Under the pieces are notes generated by a model that ran no database searches, had not been told where the DNA came from, and saw only the letters and a program-made list of their open reading frames with translations. The translations under genes and the position numbers were made by a program. Positions 31,540 through 38,166 of a DNA stretch of 38,166 bases are shown here, one piece after another. The stretch is from an uncultured Candidatus Nemicrothrix sp. GTDB lineage: Bacteria; Actinomycetota; Acidimicrobiia; Acidimicrobiales; Acidimicrobilacustridaceae. The first letter of the stretch is position 1; the number at the start of each line of letters is the position of its first letter. The stretch covers positions 1-38,166 of the forward strand of contig CAIPQK010000191.1 in assembly GCA_903867185.1 (NCBI GenBank), given 5' to 3'.

Positions 31540-32598
31540 TTACTCCTCAGTCGGCAAATCTCTGGGTTCAAGTTCATCGGCGACGTCGCCTACAAGTTCT
31601 TCGAGAATGTCGTCGAGGGTCACAATCCCTGCGGTTGATTCATCGTCGTTTGCGACGAGCGCGAAGTGAACCCTCGAAGTCCTCATGTCGAGCAAAAGTT
31701 CCTTCAAATGCTGTTCACGAGGCACCCGAAGAGCTCGACGCATCAACCGTGGAGAAAAGGTTTCGTCGAGTTCGATTTCAGTGACTGACAACAAATCTTT
31801 AGCGTGGATGAAACCCCGAGGATCATCGATTCCGCCATCACCAACGACCAACAGCCTCGTGTGTCCGAGGGTTCGCACCGCTTCTTCAAGTTCACGCGGC
31901 GTGGCTTCGATCGAGACAGCAGCGACATTCGGACGATCGATCATCACTGAGGCAACAGTGCGCCCCGCAAATTCCAGGACACCGGCAAGCAACTCGGCCG
32001 AGAAACCCGTGATCGCGCCTTCCTCTTTCGACACCGAGACCAACACCGCCAGTTCTTCTGCGGTGTGCAATTCCGACAACTCATCACGAGGTTCTATGCC
32101 ACAGAGTCGAACTCCTACGTTGCCCATCCAGTTAAGGACGATGACGAGAGGTCGAGCAACAAGGAGATAGAGCCGATTCGGTCGACTCACGATCTTGAGA
32201 ACCGATTCAGGGTGCGTCAGCGTCAGATTCTTGGGAACCATTTCACCAATCACCATGTGCGCAAAAACGATGATGAGGAGTCCCAGCACCGCAGCCATCG
32301 GATGAATCCATGCATGGGGAATCCACGACACTTTTTGAGCGAGGCTCACGAGAAGGTGCGCAACTGCAGGCTCGCCGACAAGACCAAGCACGAGCGAGGC
32401 CACGGTGATGCCGAGTTGAGCCCCAGCGAGTTGGATGCTCAATTCCTTCATCGCCGCCAACGCGCGAATCGCTGAACGATCACCACTCTCAGCGAGAGGC
32501 TCTAGTCGGCTCCGGCGTGAGCCCACCAACGCAAACTCGAGTGCGACAAAAAAACCGTTGATCGCCAGAAGAACAACAATGACAAGGAAGGGCCCCAT
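31540..32598 (-). CDS. CNNM/CorC-type membrane protein (DUF21 + CBS pair), short form
   Basis: A 352-residue membrane protein. The DUF21 transmembrane domain (about 1-190) has [50 protein letters not shown] and VIGEMVPKNLTLTHPE. A CBS pair follows (SVMIDRPNVAAV, HTRLLVVGDGG, TLDDILEELVGDVADE). It stops right after the second CBS and lacks the C-terminal CorC/HlyC domain that its larger neighbour has. Family members move or sense Mg2+ or related cations; the old name hemolysin C family is misleading. It is one base after its paralogue's stop on the same strand (TGATATG). Confidence 0.9.
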   Translation of the reverse strand: MGPFLVIVVLLAINGFFVALEFALVGSRRSRLEPLAESGDRSAIRALAAMKELSIQLAGAQLGITVASLVLGLVGEPAVAHLLVSLAQKVSWIPHAWIHPMAAVLGLLIIVFAHMVIGEMVPKNLTLTHPESVLKIVSRPNRLYLLVARPLVIVLNWMGNVGVRLCGIEPRDELSELHTAEELAVLVSVSKEEGAITGFSAELLAGVLEFAGRTVASVMIDRPNVAAVSIEATPRELEEAVRTLGHTRLLVVGDGGIDDPRGFIHAKDLLSVTEIELDETFSPRLMRRALRVPREQHLKELLLDMRTSRVHFALVANDDESTAGIVTLDDILEELVGDVADELEPRDLPTEE

Positions 32599-32599
32599 A

Positions 32600-33952
32600 T
32601 CAGGCCCCCGTCTCGTCGTCGGCTGGCGTTGAGTTCTGCACGATTTGCTCAGATTGTTCCGATGGGGTTGTTCGCACCGTCACCTGAGCAATTCGGCGAC
32701 GTTCCATTTCAGCGATCTCGAAAGACCACTCTCCCCACGCAACGACTTCACCCGCAACGGGCAGGTGTCCGAGTTGGTCAAGGAGAAAGCCAGCGAAGGT
32801 TTCGTATTCACCTTCGGGAAGAACACAACCAATTTGATCGGCAACCTCATCGGGATGAAGTCCACCCGGGAGTGACCATTCGTCTCGCCGGCCCGGAATC
32901 GTCATTGCCGGCATCCGACGATCGTGTTCGTCGCCAATCTCTCCCACGATCTCTTCGAGAATGTCTTCGAGTGTGATGATTCCCGCAGTTCCGCCGTATT
33001 CATCGACGACAACCGCGAGATGAGAATTCGCCCTTCGGAGATCAATCAGAACGTCAGCAAGGTCTCGACTCTCCGGCAGAGCAAGAACCGCACGAACAAG
33101 CGTGGAAACTGGAGTGGTTGCCCGTTCCTCACGTGGAACACCGTGAACTGACCGGACGTGCACTGTTCCCAAAATGTCGTCGATGTCAGTGCGATAAACC
33201 AAGAACCGCGAATGACCAGTGCGGACTGACGCTTCGACGAGCGCCTCGACACTGTCAGTACTTCGAAGCGCTGTGACCGCAGTACGTGGAACTAAAACGT
33301 CTTCGGCGCTCTTACGTTCGAAGCGAATAGACCGCGTGAGAAGAACCGACGCCGAATCGTCGAGCGAACCACCGCGGGTCGACGCGCTCACCAGGATCTG
33401 CATCTCTGAAAGGGTCCGAACATGCGACAGTTCTTCTGTCGGTTCGACGCCAAGCAAACGAACAGTGCGGTTCGCTGCCCCATTCAGGATTCTGATCAGA
33501 CCACCAAAGACAACTCCGTACACACGGACGAGAGGACTGAGGAGATACACCGTCTTTTCTGGTCGAGCCAGTGCCAGACCTTTCGGCACCAGTTCTCCCA
33601 CAACCATTTGAACAACAGTTGCGATGAAAATTGCAACTGCCAGCGAAACTCCGGTCACGGCTGCGGTTCCGAGCACCGGTTCAAGAAGGGGATGCAATAA
33701 CTCTGCGATTGCAGGCTCAGCGAGAAGTCCAATCAAGAGCGATGTGACAGTGATCCCGAGTTGCGCTCCCGACAAATGAAACGACAGGTGCTTTAAGAGT
33801 CCCTTGGCGAGTTGGGCACGACGACGGCCAGAATCCGCATCGTTTTCAACTTTGGCCCGATCAACGGCAACGAGCGCGAACTCGGCGGCGACGAAGAAAC
33901 CGTTGGCGACGATCAATACCGCAACGGCAATGAGGCCCAACGCGTTATTCAT
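32600..33952 (-). CDS. CNNM/CorC-type membrane protein (DUF21 + CBS pair + CorC_HlyC)
   Basis: A 450-residue paralogue of the next gene. DUF21: [54 protein letters not shown] and [20 protein letters not shown] pair: [55 protein letters not shown]. The C-terminal CorC_HlyC domain is present ([37 protein letters not shown]). A role in Mg2+ or similar ion efflux is inferred from the family. The ATG at 33952 overlaps the ABC stop as ATGA, which favours it over ATG 33976. Confidence 0.9.
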   Translation of the reverse strand: MNNALGLIAVAVLIVANGFFVAAEFALVAVDRAKVENDADSGRRRAQLAKGLLKHLSFHLSGAQLGITVTSLLIGLLAEPAIAELLHPLLEPVLGTAAVTGVSLAVAIFIATVVQMVVGELVPKGLALARPEKTVYLLSPLVRVYGVVFGGLIRILNGAANRTVRLLGVEPTEELSHVRTLSEMQILVSASTRGGSLDDSASVLLTRSIRFERKSAEDVLVPRTAVTALRSTDSVEALVEASVRTGHSRFLVYRTDIDDILGTVHVRSVHGVPREERATTPVSTLVRAVLALPESRDLADVLIDLRRANSHLAVVVDEYGGTAGIITLEDILEEIVGEIGDEHDRRMPAMTIPGRRDEWSLPGGLHPDEVADQIGCVLPEGEYETFAGFLLDQLGHLPVAGEVVAWGEWSFEIAEMERRRIAQVTVRTTPSEQSEQIVQNSTPADDETGA

Positions 33953-34749
33953 GTGCCCGTACCCCATGCCCACCATCGGCCATGTCGGTATTCAAGACCT
34001 AGTTTCATCTCAAAGCACTCAGAAAGATTTGTTTCAGTGAGAATCTCGTCCAGAGGGCCAGCTGCGAGAACCTTTCCTTCGCGAAGCAACAAAACGTTGG
34101 TGAACCCCTCGGGAATCTCCTCGACATGATGTGTCACGAGCACCGTTGCCGGCGTGTCGTCGCCTGAAACCAACACACCGAGACTACGCACGAGGTCTTC
34201 ACGCCCGGCAAGATCAAGACCCGCCGTGGGTTCGTCGAGCAGCAGCAAACCTGGTTCGGGCATCAATGTGCGAGCTAAAAGAACACGCTGACGCTCACCC
34301 GAAGAAAGGGTGGCAAAACTGCGATCTGCGAGTCGACCAATTTCCATACGCTCAAGGCAGTCCCGGGCACGCTGACGATCCGCATCGTCATAGGTATGCC
34401 ACCACGGCTCGAGCGCAGCGTTCTTCGCTGTCATTACGACATCCGAAGAGGTCAGATCGGACCGAAGTTGATCGGCCATTCCCGTACTCGCCAAACCAAT
34501 CCGTTTACGAAGAGAGCGAACGTCGGTGCGTCCGAGTTTCTCGCCAAGTACCTCGACATCACCCGAAGATGGATGCAGATACAGCGAGGCGATTTTCATC
34601 AGCGAAGACTTTCCCGACCCATTCCGGCCAAGAACGACCCATCGCTCCTGTGCGGCGACTTCCCACGACACATGATCGAGAATTGGGCGCCCTTCGCGTA
34701 TCAGAGTGACATCGCGCAGCGAAAGGGCCGGCGGGTCGGTGCGACCCAT
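33949..34749 (-). CDS. ABC transporter ATP-binding protein, no partner permease
   Basis: A 266-residue single ATPase domain. Walker A is VVLGRNGSGKSSLMKI, the signature LSSGERQRVLLARTL, Walker B GLLLLDEPTAGLD, and the switch His VLVTHHVEEIP. A C-terminal extension of about 35 residues (ETNLSECFEMKLGLEYRHGRWWAW) resembles the end of ModF/YlmA-like orphan ATPases. No membrane subunit gene is adjacent: the neighbours are secG (6 nt upstream) and the CorC-type gene (overlap 4 nt). Partner and substrate are unknown. Confidence 0.9.
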   Translation of the reverse strand: MGRTDPPALSLRDVTLIREGRPILDHVSWEVAAQERWVVLGRNGSGKSSLMKIASLYLHPSSGDVEVLGEKLGRTDVRSLRKRIGLASTGMADQLRSDLTSSDVVMTAKNAALEPWWHTYDDADRQRARDCLERMEIGRLADRSFATLSSGERQRVLLARTLMPEPGLLLLDEPTAGLDLAGREDLVRSLGVLVSGDDTPATVLVTHHVEEIPEGFTNVLLLREGKVLAAGPLDEILTETNLSECFEMKLGLEYRHGRWWAWGTGT

Positions 34750-34755
34750 AGCGAC

Positions 34756-34986
34756 CTACTTGTCGAGCAGAAGTGCGAGTGCGACCGAAGCGAAGATGAA
34801 AATCACCGCTGCAACCACTGTGAGTCGGTCGAGATTCTTCTCAACCACTGTCGAACCTGCTGCCGACGCGCCAAGACCGCCACCGAACATGTCGGAGAGG
34901 CCACCACCCCGGCCGCTATGAAGCAGTACGAGGAAGATGAGCGTCAGTGCAGAGAGCACCTGAATAATGAGGACAGCGATCAACAC
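34756..34986 (-). CDS. secG: Preprotein translocase subunit SecG
   Basis: A 76-residue protein with two membrane helices (about 3-22 and 55-74) joined by a glycine-rich loop (LLHSGRGGGLSDMFGGGLGA). This is the exact SecG pattern, including the GGLSDMFGG motif. SecG assists SecYE during export. The start is GTG with no Shine-Dalgarno sequence; a TAACGT box immediately after the tpiA stop is 8 nt upstream, so secG may be transcribed alone as well as with the glycolytic genes. The order gap-pgk-tpiA-secG is common in actinobacteria. Confidence 0.94.
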   Translation of the reverse strand: MLIAVLIIQVLSALTLIFLVLLHSGRGGGLSDMFGGGLGASAAGSTVVEKNLDRLTVVAAVIFIFASVALALLLDK

Positions 34987-34994
34987 GGGTTAGG

Positions 34995-35000
34995 ACGTTA
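34995..35000 (-). promoter_or_regulatory. Putative internal -10 box of secG (leaderless)
   Basis: TAACGT on the minus strand directly follows the tpiA TGA and ends 8 nt before the GTG of secG. It fits TANNNT. It would give secG and the ABC/CorC genes a promoter of their own. Confidence 0.4.
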
Positions 35001-35777
35001 TCAGGAGAGCCGGAATTGGACGATTCGGGCAAATTCCTCTGGATCGAGCGCTGCTCCGCCGACGAGCGCGCCATCGATATCAGGCTGACCCATGAGTTCG
35101 GCAGCATTTCCTGCCTTCACCGACCCGCCGTACTGGATACGAACCGCCTTGGCCGCGTCAGTGCCCTTCATGTCCTTCACTTTGGCTCGGATCCAGGAAC
35201 ACACCTGCTGCGCATCTTCAGCGCTTGCGGTTCGACCGGTGCCGATGGCCCAAATCGGTTCATAAGCGAGGACCATCGCAGCCACCTGCTCCGACGTCAG
35301 CGCTTCAATGCCAGCATGAATTTGTCCAGTGACTTTGCCACGAGTGGCTTCACCTTCACGTTCTTCGAGCGTCTCGCCACAACACAGAATCGGAGTCATG
35401 CCGTTTTCAAAAACGGCTTTGGCCTTTCTGGCCACAACGATGTCGTCTTCGCCGAACAATTCACGGCGCTCGCTATGCCCAACGATCACATACGACACAT
35501 TGAGTTTGAACAGCATTCCCGGCGCAATTTCACCGGTGTACGCACCGTTTGCTTCCCAATGACAGTTCTGTGCACCGACAGCGATCGGTACCTTTTCGCT
35601 CTCAAGGAAGGTTTGCACTGTGCGAATGTCGGTGAACGGCGGATGGACCGATACGTCGACGACTTCGTAGTCATCCTTTGAAAGCAGGTAACGAAGTTTG
35701 TCGAGAGTTGCCGTGGCCTCAAAGTGGTTGAGGTTCATCTTCCAGTTACCGGAGATGAGTGGTTTGCGGTCAGCCAT
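35001..35777 (-). CDS. tpiA: Triose-phosphate isomerase
   Basis: A 258-residue TIM barrel interconverting dihydroxyacetone phosphate and glyceraldehyde 3-phosphate. ISGNWKMN carries the catalytic Asn and Lys, YVIVGHSERRELF the catalytic His, and LAYEPIWAIGTGR the catalytic Glu and phosphate loop. YGGSVKAGNAAELM and GALVGGAAL bind phosphate. The ATG at 35777 has GAGGAG 6 nt upstream, which rejects a longer frame to 35849. It overlaps the end of pgk by 8 nt, so the two are coupled. Confidence 0.97.
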   Translation of the reverse strand: MADRKPLISGNWKMNLNHFEATATLDKLRYLLSKDDYEVVDVSVHPPFTDIRTVQTFLESEKVPIAVGAQNCHWEANGAYTGEIAPGMLFKLNVSYVIVGHSERRELFGEDDIVVARKAKAVFENGMTPILCCGETLEEREGEATRGKVTGQIHAGIEALTSEQVAAMVLAYEPIWAIGTGRTASAEDAQQVCSWIRAKVKDMKGTDAAKAVRIQYGGSVKAGNAAELMGQPDIDGALVGGAALDPEEFARIVQFRLS

Positions 35778-36894
35778 TTGTTGCTCCTCGTAATGCTTCA
35801 AGCCCGGGGAGATCACCGTTCTCAAGCAACTCGAGCGATGCACCCCCACCGGTTGAAACGTGATCTACCTCGTTGGCAAGTCCGAATGCGTCGAGAGCCG
35901 CAGCAGAATCGCCACCACCTACGACAGTAAAACCGCGAGCCTCTGCCATGGCTTCGGCGATGACGCGAGTTCCTGCAGCGAATCGGGGATCTTCGAATAC
36001 CCCCATTGGGCCATTCCAAAAGATTGTTTTTGCTTCCGCGATGATGTCGGCGAATTCCGATGCGGTGCCGGGTCCGATATCGAGCCCCTTCCATCCGTCG
36101 GGAACATCGGATCCAAGCTGACGAACCTCTCCCCCGGCTTCGAGGTTCATGATTTCGCCGCCAGGGCCGAGCGCTGTCACATCGTGCGGGATGTGAATCG
36201 TGACATCGGAATCGAGGAATCGTTTACACGTTTCGATCTGGTCGACCTCAAGCAACGAATCGCCAACGCTGTGACCTTGAGCGGCAAGAAAGGTGAAACA
36301 CATTCCGCCGCCGATAATCAGTGCATCAGCAACAGTTGAAAGCGCGTCGATAACACCAAGTTTGTCGGAGACCTTCGACCCGCCAAGGATGACCACAAAC
36401 GGACGCTTCGGGTCGGAACGCAGCGGCAGCAACACCTCGACCTCACGCTGAAGAAGACGACCAGCAGCTGAAGGAAGAAACTGGGGAGGACCAACGATCG
36501 ACGCATGGGCGCGGTGCGAGGCACCGAATGCATCGTTGACGTAGAGGTCTTGACCTTCAATTAGTTTCTGAACAAAAGCCGGGTCATTCGAGGTTTCGCC
36601 TGGATCGAACCGAAGGTTGTCGAGCAGTTCGACACCCGGTGCGAGTTCAGCGAGACGACGACGAACTGGTTCGACCGAATACTTCGGATCGGGGGCACCC
36701 TTCGGACGACCGAGGTGGGTGCACGCCGTGACCGTCGCACCGCGCGACGTCAGGTAGTCGATGGTGGGAAGCGCCGCACGAATACGAAAGTCGTCGACGA
36801 TCTCGCCGTTGGCAATAGGCACATTGAAATCGGCGCGAAGAAGGACTCGGCGATCATTGACGTCGCCGAGGTCCTCCAGCGAGGGAACGCTCAT
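35770..36894 (-). CDS. pgk: Phosphoglycerate kinase
   Basis: A 374-residue two-lobe kinase, somewhat short for the family (usually about 390-400) but with every motif. VLLRADFNVPI and THLGRPKG are in the N-lobe. VVILGGSKVSDKLGVI, IGGGMCFTFL, IFWNGPMGVFEDPRF and VVGGGDSAAALDAFG follow in the nucleotide lobe, and FTVVGGGDS to STGGGASLELLENGDLPGLEAL closes the C-terminus. It transfers phosphate between 1,3-bisphosphoglycerate and ADP. It lies 9 nt after gap and overlaps tpiA by 8 nt. No Shine-Dalgarno sequence precedes the ATG. Confidence 0.97.
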   Translation of the reverse strand: MSVPSLEDLGDVNDRRVLLRADFNVPIANGEIVDDFRIRAALPTIDYLTSRGATVTACTHLGRPKGAPDPKYSVEPVRRRLAELAPGVELLDNLRFDPGETSNDPAFVQKLIEGQDLYVNDAFGASHRAHASIVGPPQFLPSAAGRLLQREVEVLLPLRSDPKRPFVVILGGSKVSDKLGVIDALSTVADALIIGGGMCFTFLAAQGHSVGDSLLEVDQIETCKRFLDSDVTIHIPHDVTALGPGGEIMNLEAGGEVRQLGSDVPDGWKGLDIGPGTASEFADIIAEAKTIFWNGPMGVFEDPRFAAGTRVIAEAMAEARGFTVVGGGDSAAALDAFGLANEVDHVSTGGGASLELLENGDLPGLEALRGATNG

Positions 36895-36903
36895 CGGGCG
36901 GTA

Positions 36904-37914
36904 CTACTTCGCCGCGCGGGCCATGACCTGCACGAGGTCGACCAGGCGGTTGGAGTAACCCCACTCGTTGTCGTACCAACCGAGGATCTTGACGAGGTTG
37001 CCCATGGCCATTGTGAGTTTCGAATCGAAGGTGCACGATGCGGGCTGTCCAACGATGTCAGAGGAGACGATTTCTTCATCGGTGAACACGAGCACCTTGG
37101 AAAGCGGACCGGAAGTTGCGGCTGCCTTGAATGCTGCGTTGATTTCATCGACGGTGACGTCACGCTTAAGTACGCCAACGAAGTCGGTGATTGAGCCGTC
37201 CGGAACCGGCACGCGAAGCGCGGTGCCGTCGAGCTTCCCCTTCATGGCCTCGAGTACAAGGCCAGTGGCGCGTGCGGCGCCAGTTGAGGAAGGCGTGATG
37301 TTGGCGGCCGACGCACGGGCACGACGCATGTCGGTATGCGGACCATCGACGAGGTTCTGATCGCCGGTGTAGGCATGAACGGTGGTCATGAGTCCCTTTT
37401 CGACGCCAAAGGCATCGTCGAGAACCTTGATCATGGGAACAAAGCAATTGGTCGTACACGAAGCGTTCGAGACAACCTTGTGCTTGGCCGGGTCAAAGGT
37501 GTCGTCATTCACGCCAACAACGAAGGTCGCATCGGCGTTAGTGGCCGGAGCCGAAATGATGACGTAGGGAGCGCCAGCTTCAAGATGGGCGGCGGCCTTA
37601 TCGCGATCAGTGAAGAAGCCCGTGGACTCGACAACGATGTCGACGCCGAGTTCCTTCCAGGGAAGATCCTTGGGATCGCGAATGGCGGTGATCTTCAGAA
37701 GTTTGCCGTCGACAAGGATTCCGTCCTCGGTTGCTTCAACAGTTGCGTCGAGGCGACCCATGACCGTGTCGTACTTAAGCAGGTGCGCCATAGCGGGCAC
37801 CGAACCCAAATCGTTGGCGGCAACGATCTCGACATCAGCGCCGGACTGCCTCACCGCCCGGAAGAAATTGCGGCCGATGCGACCGAAGCCATTGATGCCG
37901 ACACGGATGGTCAT
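36904..37914 (-). CDS. gap: Glyceraldehyde-3-phosphate dehydrogenase, type I
   Basis: A 336-residue NAD-dependent enzyme oxidising glyceraldehyde 3-phosphate. RVGINGFGRIGRNFFRA binds NAD; Asp35 in VAANDLGSV suggests NAD rather than NADP. The catalytic Cys153 is in SNASCTTNCFVP and His180 in MTTVHAYTGDQ. The C-terminus WYDNEWGYSNRLVDLV is typical. The ATG at 37914 is chosen because homologues begin MTIRVGINGF. The GGAGG at 37926-37930 is 11 nt away, while a GTG at 37923 is only 2 nt from it, so neither spacing is ideal. It heads gap-pgk-tpiA-secG, and a hairpin lies in its leader. Confidence 0.97.
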   Translation of the reverse strand: MTIRVGINGFGRIGRNFFRAVRQSGADVEIVAANDLGSVPAMAHLLKYDTVMGRLDATVEATEDGILVDGKLLKITAIRDPKDLPWKELGVDIVVESTGFFTDRDKAAAHLEAGAPYVIISAPATNADATFVVGVNDDTFDPAKHKVVSNASCTTNCFVPMIKVLDDAFGVEKGLMTTVHAYTGDQNLVDGPHTDMRRARASAANITPSSTGAARATGLVLEAMKGKLDGTALRVPVPDGSITDFVGVLKRDVTVDEINAAFKAAATSGPLSKVLVFTDEEIVSSDIVGQPASCTFDSKLTMAMGNLVKILGWYDNEWGYSNRLVDLVQVMARAAK

Positions 37915-37937
37915 TGTGGGCACTGCCTCCTAGATAT

Positions 37938-37956
37938 GCCGTCGGTTGTCGACGGC
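37938..37956. promoter_or_regulatory. Hairpin in the gap leader (GCCGTCG-N5-CGACGGC)
   Basis: Perfect 7-bp inverted repeat with a 5-nt loop, 7 nt upstream of the GGAGG of gap on the minus strand. It could be an operator or an mRNA leader hairpin that limits ribosome access. No T-run is adjacent, so an intrinsic terminator is unlikely. Confidence 0.45.
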
Positions 37957-37975
37957 GACGTATTGAGATGATGTG

Positions 37976-37981
37976 ACGTTA
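37976..37981 (-). promoter_or_regulatory. Possible -10 box of gap
   Basis: TAACGT on the minus strand fits TANNNT. It would start transcription near 37969 and place the hairpin at 37938-37956 inside a leader of about 55 nt. Confidence 0.3.
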
Positions 37982-38035
37982 CGCCAGACAGCACGTGCCG
38001 TTGGCCGGATCGATTCCTGACCGCCCCGCCGGCAG

Positions 38036-38049
38036 ATTGCGCCCGCAAT
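38036..38049. repeat. Palindrome ATTGCG-CC-CGCAAT after rapZ
   Basis: Perfect 6-bp arms with a 2-nt centre, starting 4 nt past the rapZ stop in the direction of transcription. It may be a weak terminator stem or an operator; no T-run follows. Confidence 0.3.
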
Positions 38050-38053
38050 GCTG

Positions 38054-38166
38054 TCAGCGGTCGAGGTCGCGATGGGTGACCCGCAGGTGGAACCCCTCGT
38101 CGCGAAGGGCTCCGGCAACGGCTTCAGCGATCGCCACCGATCGATGACGACCCCCGGTACAGCCAA
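38054..38166 (-). CDS. rapZ: RapZ/YvcJ-type nucleotide-binding protein, C-terminal end, cut by window edge
   Basis: The minus strand frame entering at the right edge reads [16 protein letters not shown], then a helix, then [10 protein letters not shown] and TGA. GCTGGxHRSV and the final HRDLD are the hallmark of the C-terminal domain of RapZ family proteins, which bind a small RNA or nucleotides and regulate cell-wall amino sugar synthesis in some bacteria. Only 36 residues are inside the window. In most actinobacteria rapZ is followed by yvcK and whiA; here gap follows after 139 nt. Confidence 0.85.
   Translation of the reverse strand, partial: GCTGGRHRSVAIAEAVAGALRDEGFHLRVTHRDLDR

Noticed and set aside
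35770-36894. Truncation of phosphoglycerate kinase
   Set aside because: It is shorter than usual, but all N- and C-lobe motifs are present and both ends look normal.
38036-38049. Intrinsic terminator for rapZ
   Set aside because: The stem is present but no T-run follows on the minus strand; listed only as a palindrome.
37930-38166. 78-codon minus-strand frame at the right edge
   Set aside because: The neighbouring frame encodes the unmistakable RapZ C-terminus and a proper stop at 38054; this one is a shadow.
1-38166. tRNA, rRNA, CRISPR arrays, insertion sequences, att sites
   Set aside because: No cloverleaf, repeat-spacer array, transposase frame or flanking direct repeats were recognised by reading.

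Overview
The window reads as a compact chromosomal segment of an actinomycete, most likely a member of the class Acidimicrobiia (inference; there is no rRNA to settle it). Pointers are a phosphatidylinositol-mannoside lipid cluster (pgsA, patA, pimA), a mycothiol ligase-type MshC, an F420-dependent NADP reductase, an InhA-type enoyl-ACP reductase, and gene orders shared with Mycobacterium (yebC-pdxT-pdxS-pimA-patA-pgsA-HIT-thrS; lipoyl E2-lipB-lipA; rapZ/gap-pgk-tpiA-secG). Intergenic space is very small, convergent pairs are 3-28 nt apart, and many genes overlap by ATGA or TGATG. Several first genes look leaderless: a TANNNT box sits 6-8 nt before the start codon.

Layout. 1-929: start of a leucyl aminopeptidase and a PduO-type corrinoid adenosyltransferase, both minus strand. 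1107-4592: cobalamin-dependent methionine synthase metH, plus strand, with a foldable leader. 4596-9736: minus-strand run of a polytopic membrane protein, an M24 Xaa-Pro peptidase and two glycosyltransferases, the larger with N-terminal repeats; the glycosyltransferase part looks lower in GC than the flanks. 9828-14338: minus-strand lipoylation operon lpd, E2 (sucB), then one 574-residue protein that fuses LipB to LipA. 14633-17233: plus-strand SDR39U1-type epimerase, SRPBCC protein, rsgA and a 48-residue membrane protein. 17249-24364: yebC, pdxT, pdxS, a DUF3048 protein, an M48-like protein that has lost its zinc site, and pimA-patA-pgsA. 24524-28776: DinB-like protein (plus), small membrane protein, a PCu(A)C-like copper lipoprotein, HIT hydrolase and thrS. 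28827-30667: mshC and npdG overlapping. 30769-31536: inhA, plus. 31540-38166: minus-strand run of the end of rapZ, gap, pgk, tpiA, secG, an orphan ABC ATPase and two tandem CNNM/CorC-type proteins.

How the genes fit together: MetH uses methylcobalamin, and the divergent adenosyltransferase makes the other B12 coenzyme. Lpd and E2 are subunits of a 2-oxoacid dehydrogenase, and the LipB-LipA fusion would build the lipoyl group on the E2 encoded just before it. PgsA, PatA and PimA act in sequence on phosphatidylinositol lipids. PdxS and PdxT form PLP synthase. Gap, Pgk and TpiA are consecutive glycolytic enzymes. The points most worth a second look are the LipB-LipA fusion, the dead M48 homologue inside the pdx/PIM neighbourhood, the metH leader, the repeat-bearing glycosyltransferase, the recurrent leaderless promoters, and rapZ lying directly before gap without yvcK and whiA. 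No tRNA, rRNA, CRISPR array, insertion sequence or prophage was seen, and no gene-free stretch exceeds 300 bases.
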